Shown here piece after piece: positions 60,293 to 64,000 of a DNA stretch of 64,000 nucleotides. Below the pieces are notes generated by a model. It made no database searches. It was not told the DNA's origin and saw only the letters and a program-made list of their open reading frames with translations. The first letter of the stretch is position 1, and the number at the start of each line of letters is the position of its first letter. The stretch is from Ktedonobacteria bacterium. Its GTDB lineage: Bacteria; Chloroflexota; Ktedonobacteria; Ktedonobacterales; JACDGC01. The translations under genes were made by a program, and so were the position numbers. The DNA is taken from the NCBI GenBank assembly GCA_027459785.1, contig DAIDGU010000030.1, positions 43,677 to 107,676 of the forward strand. Reading direction: 5' to 3'.

Positions 60293-62125
60293 ATGGCCAG
60301 CCCTGATCCCTCCCGTAACGAATCCGTCTCGCCGGGCGCGCTGCTGGCGCGTCAATTCGTGACGCTGCTCCTGTTGATGATTTCCCTGGCGATCTCCTTC
60401 ACCCTGCTTTTCGTGCAGTCGCCGCAGCAAACGACCACTACTGCGCACGCCACGCTCGTCCTCATCTGGCCCGGCATGCGGCCCGATATGGTTTCGGCCA
60501 CGCTCACGCCGCACCTGGCGCAGTTGGGCGATGATGGCGTCGTGGCCACGGATCACCATGCGCTTTTGCCCGGCCCATTTGGCATGCCGGCGGAACAGGC
60601 ATTGGTGGCGCAGGCCACCACGCCGTCCCCCGCCACTGGCACCCCGCTCCCGGCCACCGCGACACCCGCGCCCACGGCCCCGCCAGTCCCGACGGCCACC
60701 CCTGCGCTGGCCACGCCGCCGGCTAATGTCGATCCCTTCATCACCCTGGCGCAGACCGTCATCGGCGACAAAGTGCCGGTCGTCTATGAGGGGGCGGGCG
60801 GCGCGGCTCTGTTGCGGGCCGTGCCGCATCCCGCCGACACCTACATCTTAGATAACGCGACAGCGTACCCCGCGAACCTGAACGGGCAACTGCTGGTGGC
60901 GAAGGTCACGCCGCCCAGCGACCTACCCCCGCTGGATGCCGCGCACGCGCCCGACACCGCCCGCACAGAGGCGCTGACGCAAGCGTTCATCCAGGTGTTG
61001 CTGCCTGCCGTCAAATCCGGCGCGTTCCTGGGCATCATCCGCTACGATGATCCGGCGGCCAGTGCTGCGCTGACGGGCATCGGGTCGCCCGCGCTGCCCG
61101 GCGCGCTCCGCGCGGACGATACGGCGCTCGGCGAGATCATCGCCGGCTTGCGCGATGCGGGGATTTTGGACAACACGAACATCATCGTTACCTCCGATCA
61201 CGGCCTGGCCGACGTGATCGCGCCCAATGCTACCAGCGCGGCGACGCAAGCGTATACCGCGCCGACGAGCGCCGTGCGGACGAACCTGGCCGCGCTGCTG
61301 GCGGCGGAAGCCGCCAAGGGTGCCAAGGGCGCGCTGCCGGACGTCGGGCGTGCCGGCGTGACGAACGGCGCGGCGGGCAAAACGACCACCGTTGTCGTTG
61401 CCGCCGGCGGCGGTGAGGATGCGCTCACCTTCCCCGCGACCAGCGCCGTGCAACGCCTCGGCAACGGTGATGCTGGCCAGGGCGGCAAGACGCTGGCGCA
61501 GGAGATCGCGCCGTTCTTGTTGCTACAACCCCAGGTCGGCGTCGTCTTCGTCAACGACCGCCTGGGCAGCGTCAACGGCACCCTGCCGCTGAGCGCGCTT
61601 GGCGCGCTTTCCGCCGGTGCGCCGGATGTGCTCGTCACCTTCGCCGCGCGGCCCACGGATGTCGGCCAGGTTGGTACGAACACCGCCGCCTTCGCGGGAT
61701 CGATGTACGCTGACACGACCGACCTCGGTACCTGGGGCGGCTTGAGCCGCCGCGACCTGCACGCGATCCTTTTCGCGGAGGGGCCGAGCTTTGCGCAGAA
61801 CATCAGCGACACCGCGCCGACCGGCACGCAGGATCTCGTCCCGACCGTCGAAACGCTGCTGGGGCTGACCGTCCCCGCGAACACGCCGGGGCGCATCATA
61901 CAAGAACTGCTGATCAATGGGCCACAGAGCGGCCCCGCGCCGACCTTGCGCATTCAGCCGAGCAACCAGTTTGTCAGCAACGACACCAGCTATATGAGTG
62001 TGTTGGTCTTCGAGGATTTCGCCAACGTGGAATATCTGCACGGTGGCGCGGCGGTGCGCGCTCAGGGTATCCCCACGCCGGATAGCCTTAAGCAGCAGGC
62101 TGTCGCCCTCGCCGAGCAGGAGTGA
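60293..62125 (+). CDS. membrane-anchored alkaline-phosphatase-fold protein, apparently degenerate
   Basis: 610 aa, ATG with ATGAGG upstream. One N-terminal helix (FVTLLLLMISLAISFTLLFV, about 20-42), then an outer domain that begins LVLIWPGMRPDMVSATLTPH like a type I phosphodiesterase, followed by a Thr/Pro-rich insert (about 100-145) and NIIVTSDHGLADVIAPNATS, the second metal motif. The first metal ligand (normally DG in the IDGxRPD motif) is WPG here and no clear nucleophilic Thr/Ser motif is visible. FAEGPSFAQ and LVPTVETLLGLTVP match the C-terminal part of this superfamily. Either a non-catalytic binding protein or a divergent enzyme. Confidence 0.75.
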   Translation: MASPDPSRNESVSPGALLARQFVTLLLLMISLAISFTLLFVQSPQQTTTTAHATLVLIWPGMRPDMVSATLTPHLAQLGDDGVVATDHHALLPGPFGMPAEQALVAQATTPSPATGTPLPATATPAPTAPPVPTATPALATPPANVDPFITLAQTVIGDKVPVVYEGAGGAALLRAVPHPADTYILDNATAYPANLNGQLLVAKVTPPSDLPPLDAAHAPDTARTEALTQAFIQVLLPAVKSGAFLGIIRYDDPAASAALTGIGSPALPGALRADDTALGEIIAGLRDAGILDNTNIIVTSDHGLADVIAPNATSAATQAYTAPTSAVRTNLAALLAAEAAKGAKGALPDVGRAGVTNGAAGKTTTVVVAAGGGEDALTFPATSAVQRLGNGDAGQGGKTLAQEIAPFLLLQPQVGVVFVNDRLGSVNGTLPLSALGALSAGAPDVLVTFAARPTDVGQVGTNTAAFAGSMYADTTDLGTWGGLSRRDLHAILFAEGPSFAQNISDTAPTGTQDLVPTVETLLGLTVPANTPGRIIQELLINGPQSGPAPTLRIQPSNQFVSNDTSYMSVLVFEDFANVEYLHGGAAVRAQGIPTPDSLKQQAVALAEQE

Positions 62126-62211
62126 GTTTGGCGACCGGGGGGCGTCGTAATGGCGCATAAACGCGCCTTGTCGGGGGCGAGGGCGCGTGGCACATGCGCG
62201 CTATCAATTCG

Positions 62212-62220
62212 TGCTATAGT
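62212..62220 (+). promoter_or_regulatory. extended -10 before the M16 gene
   Basis: TGC then TATAGT (62215-62220). Transcription would begin near 62227, at or just before an in-frame ATG at 62229. Confidence 0.4.
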
Positions 62221-62315
62221 TTAATAGGATGGCGGCATGGGCTGGCGACAACCCGACAACCACGTGTCACTTGCCGCCATGCCACTATTTTTACGTGAGC
62301 GAATGCAGGTGCCTA

Positions 62316-63584
62316 TTGAACGTTGAACAGAGCCGGCTGCCCAATGGCGTGACCATTGTGACCGCCCCCATGCCTTATCTCCATTCCGTCACCGTCGTCT
62401 ATTACTTCCGCGTGGGGTCGCGCGATGAGAGCGCGACGGAAGCCGGCATCTGCCATTTCATTGAGCATATGTTGTTCAAGGGGACCGCGCAGTATCCCAC
62501 GGCGCGCGAGGTGTCGGAGGCGGTGGAAAATCTGGGGGGCGACTTCAACGGCGGCACCGGTAAAGAGACGACCGATTACAGCGTGCGCATCAGCAGCGCG
62601 TACCTGGGCCGCGCGCTGGACGCCCTGACGGATCTCGTTCGCGCCCCCATCTTCGCGCCAGCGGAGATCGAGAAAGAACGGCGCGTCATCAGCGAAGAAC
62701 TGCGCATGTATAAAGACTCGCCCCAGGACTGGGTGCAGGTGTTGCTGGACGAAATCCTCTTCCCTGGCACGGCGCTGGCCCGCGAGGTCGTCGGCACGCC
62801 GGAGTCCTTGCGCGCGTTGACGCGCACGCAGATGCTCGCCTTCATGGCGACGCATTACGTGCCGGCGAATCTGGTGGTGAGCGTGGCGGGCAACGTCACC
62901 CACGCCGAGGCCGTCGCGGCGATCACTGCGCGGCTGGGCGATTGGGTCGCGCCCGCGCCGCCCCATTGGACGACGACTCCTGTGCAGCTTGACGGTCCCC
63001 GCGTGGCCATCGACCATCGCCCGACGGAACAGGTGAGCCTGTGCCTGGCCGTCCCCGCGCTGGCCCACGACGACCCCGCCCACGACGCGCTGCTGTTGCT
63101 CAACGCCTTGCTGGGCGACGGCATGAGTTCGCGCCTCTTCCTCACCATCCGTGAAGATCGAGGGCTGGCCTACGACATCGGCAGTTCGGTGACATCCTTT
63201 TACGATACGGGGGTCTTCGAGGTCTCCGTCGGCTGCGATCCTGAACAGGTGGATGCCGTCATCGTCGCCGTGCTGGCGGAATTGCGCCGGCTGTGCGACG
63301 AACCGCCGACCGAAGCCGAGTTGCAGCGCATCAAGGATTACACGCGCGGGCGCTTCGTCATCGGCCTGGAAGATACCGGCAGCGTCGCCACGTGGGCGGG
63401 CATCCAACAGATTTTGCGCGGCACGGTGCGCACGGTGGATGACATCCTTGCGGGTTTGGACGCCGTCACGCCGGCGCAGGTCCAAGCCGTCGCCCGGCGC
63501 CTTTTCCGTACCGAAGCGCTACGCCTGGCTGCCATCGGCACCCTGCCCGACGCCGATCACTTCCTGCCCCTACTGCGCGTGTGA
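62316..63584 (+). CDS. M16-family zinc metallopeptidase
   Basis: Processing-peptidase-like zinc protease, 422 aa if started at TTG 62316 (AGGTG upstream), matching the family N-terminus SRLPNGVTIVTAPM. An ATG at 62229 is in frame and almost at the predicted transcript start; it would add 29 residues with no family counterpart, so the start is unsettled. Zinc motif HFIEH (about 47-51) with the downstream Glu in VISEELRMYKDSP. C-terminal half includes DDPAHDALLLLNALLGDGMS and SRLFLTIREDRGLAYDIGSS, the substrate-binding R/Y signature. Intracellular, probably dimeric. Confidence 0.9.
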   Translation: MNVEQSRLPNGVTIVTAPMPYLHSVTVVYYFRVGSRDESATEAGICHFIEHMLFKGTAQYPTAREVSEAVENLGGDFNGGTGKETTDYSVRISSAYLGRALDALTDLVRAPIFAPAEIEKERRVISEELRMYKDSPQDWVQVLLDEILFPGTALAREVVGTPESLRALTRTQMLAFMATHYVPANLVVSVAGNVTHAEAVAAITARLGDWVAPAPPHWTTTPVQLDGPRVAIDHRPTEQVSLCLAVPALAHDDPAHDALLLLNALLGDGMSSRLFLTIREDRGLAYDIGSSVTSFYDTGVFEVSVGCDPEQVDAVIVAVLAELRRLCDEPPTEAELQRIKDYTRGRFVIGLEDTGSVATWAGIQQILRGTVRTVDDILAGLDAVTPAQVQAVARRLFRTEALRLAAIGTLPDADHFLPLLRV

Positions 63585-63591
63585 GCGGCGT

Positions 63592-63640
63592 GGGAACACG
63601 GGGACGGGAACACGAAGGGGACGAAGGCCACGAAGGGGGG
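63592..63640. repeat. family C cluster C6
   Basis: GAACACGGGGACGGGAACAC then GAAGGGGACGAAGGCCACGA, directly after the M16 gene. Confidence 0.5.
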
Positions 63641-63672
63641 ATGGGGACGGCGCGGCGTGTGGTGGGGACGGG

Positions 63673-63821
63673 GCGGGCGGTTGAAACCGCGCCGGGGACG
63701 GGCGGGCGGTTGAAACCGCGCCTAGGGGCTACGCCACGAAGTCCACCGACGTGGACTGGAGTTAGTCCGCGACGGCGGACTTCGTCGCCGCCAGGCGCTT
63801 AGGCGCGGTTTCAACCGCCCG
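63673..63821. repeat. family A structured repeat, copy A5 with doubled left arm
   Basis: The left arm GCGGGCGGTTGAAACCGCGC occurs twice (63673 and 63702); the element then has AGTCCAC-CGAC-GTGGACT and AGTCCGC-GACG-GCGGACT and closes with the right arm at 63821. The second hairpin is identical to that in A1. Confidence 0.85.
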
Positions 63822-63855
63822 TCCCCTCGCCGTGTGTCAACCGTCCGCCCCATGG

Positions 63856-64000
63856 TCAACGTGTTTTGGGGAGCGTCCGGGGTGGTTGGGCATAGACGCT
63901 GGGCCGACGCGCCATGCGCGTTTGCATGACGGGGCGCGCGGGGGTGGCGGCGTTCGCGGCGTCTGTGGTTGGCGTGCCGCGCCCGATGCCGTGATAGATG
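63856..64000 (-). CDS. C-terminal end of an unidentified protein (partial)
   Basis: An open frame enters from the right edge and stops at TGA 63856: 47 codons, ending RMARRPSVYAQPPRTLPKTR. Pro/Arg/Ala-rich, no motif. The stop falls between the repeat and the edge, and the codon bias (G/C at third positions) fits this genome, but a competing frame is also open, so support is moderate. Confidence 0.4.
   Translation of the reverse strand, partial: IYHGIGRGTPTTDAANAATPARPVMQTRMARRPSVYAQPPRTLPKTR

Overview
The window looks like a chromosomal stretch of a high-GC bacterium, most likely a member of the Chloroflexota. This is inferred from gene content: zinc-ribbon/PP2C/FHA/vWA phosphosignalling proteins, Tat-exported ferritin-like lipoproteins, an EXLDI-family protein, GAF histidine kinases, and scattered complex I genes. 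No rRNA or other taxon-deciding marker is present, so the class is not resolved. About 55 protein genes and one tRNA gene can be supported. Where control signals are readable they are sigma70-type, with -10 boxes close to TATACT, often preceded by TGC. Start codons were reassigned where a ribosome binding site decided the matter.

Region by region. 1-7.9 kb: nuoJ and nuoK (complex I), an orphan GAF histidine kinase, a crotonase-family hydratase, a methyltransferase, a divergent Crp-type regulator / stand-alone CheB esterase pair, and an AT-richer membrane protein. 8.1-12.7 kb: a co-directional phosphosignalling cluster (PP2C, zinc-ribbon PP2C carrying what looks like the start of a kinase fold, vWA, FHA) with no kinase beside it. 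13.2-22.5 kb: a BON-domain protein, an rRNA-type methyltransferase, an ECF sigma factor with an anti-sigma/PQQ-propeller fusion, an RhtA-like exporter, a glycosyltransferase and a lone molybdenum-hydroxylase large subunit. 22.6-30.3 kb: a GT39-like membrane protein, mnmE, a dolichyl-phosphate-type glycosyltransferase, two paralogous membrane proteins, a secreted protein and agmatinase. 30.6-33.9 kb: a Tat-exported ferritin-like lipoprotein next to tatA, tatC and an AI-2E/PerM-type permease.

34.4-43.7 kb: a HIT hydrolase, lepA, and a complete sugar-uptake cluster on the minus strand (LacI regulator, binding lipoprotein, two permeases, GH1 beta-glucosidase) with a near-consensus promoter and operator-like palindromes before lacI. 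44.2-53.3 kb: housekeeping genes gpmI, an FAH-family hydrolase, ridA, dnaA (a perfect DnaA box overlaps its -35), a HAD phosphatase, a GNAT protein, a small zinc-ribbon protein and ftsY with a very acidic N-terminus. 53.4-58.7 kb: a DrrAB-type ABC exporter probably co-transcribed with an EXLDI protein that begins with a ribbon-helix-helix-like segment, then tRNA-Asp followed by a recombinase remnant and two AT-richer accessory genes. 58.7-64 kb: glnA, a degenerate alkaline-phosphatase-fold protein, an M16 protease, and the tail of another gene.

The intergenic DNA is unusually rich in repeats. Family A is a 123-187 bp imperfect palindrome containing two 7-bp hairpins with 4-nt loops; the stems vary between copies but keep pairing. 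Family B is a 26-bp tandem unit with a 22-nt palindrome found again, exactly, 20 kb away in opposite orientation. Family C is clusters of CACGAA/TTCGTG words. Family D is a 26-bp TGTAGGGGC-type element. The most interesting leads are the family A covariation, the apparent circular permutation of the ferritin-like lipoprotein, the kinase-less phosphosignalling operon, and the EXLDI/ABC operon.
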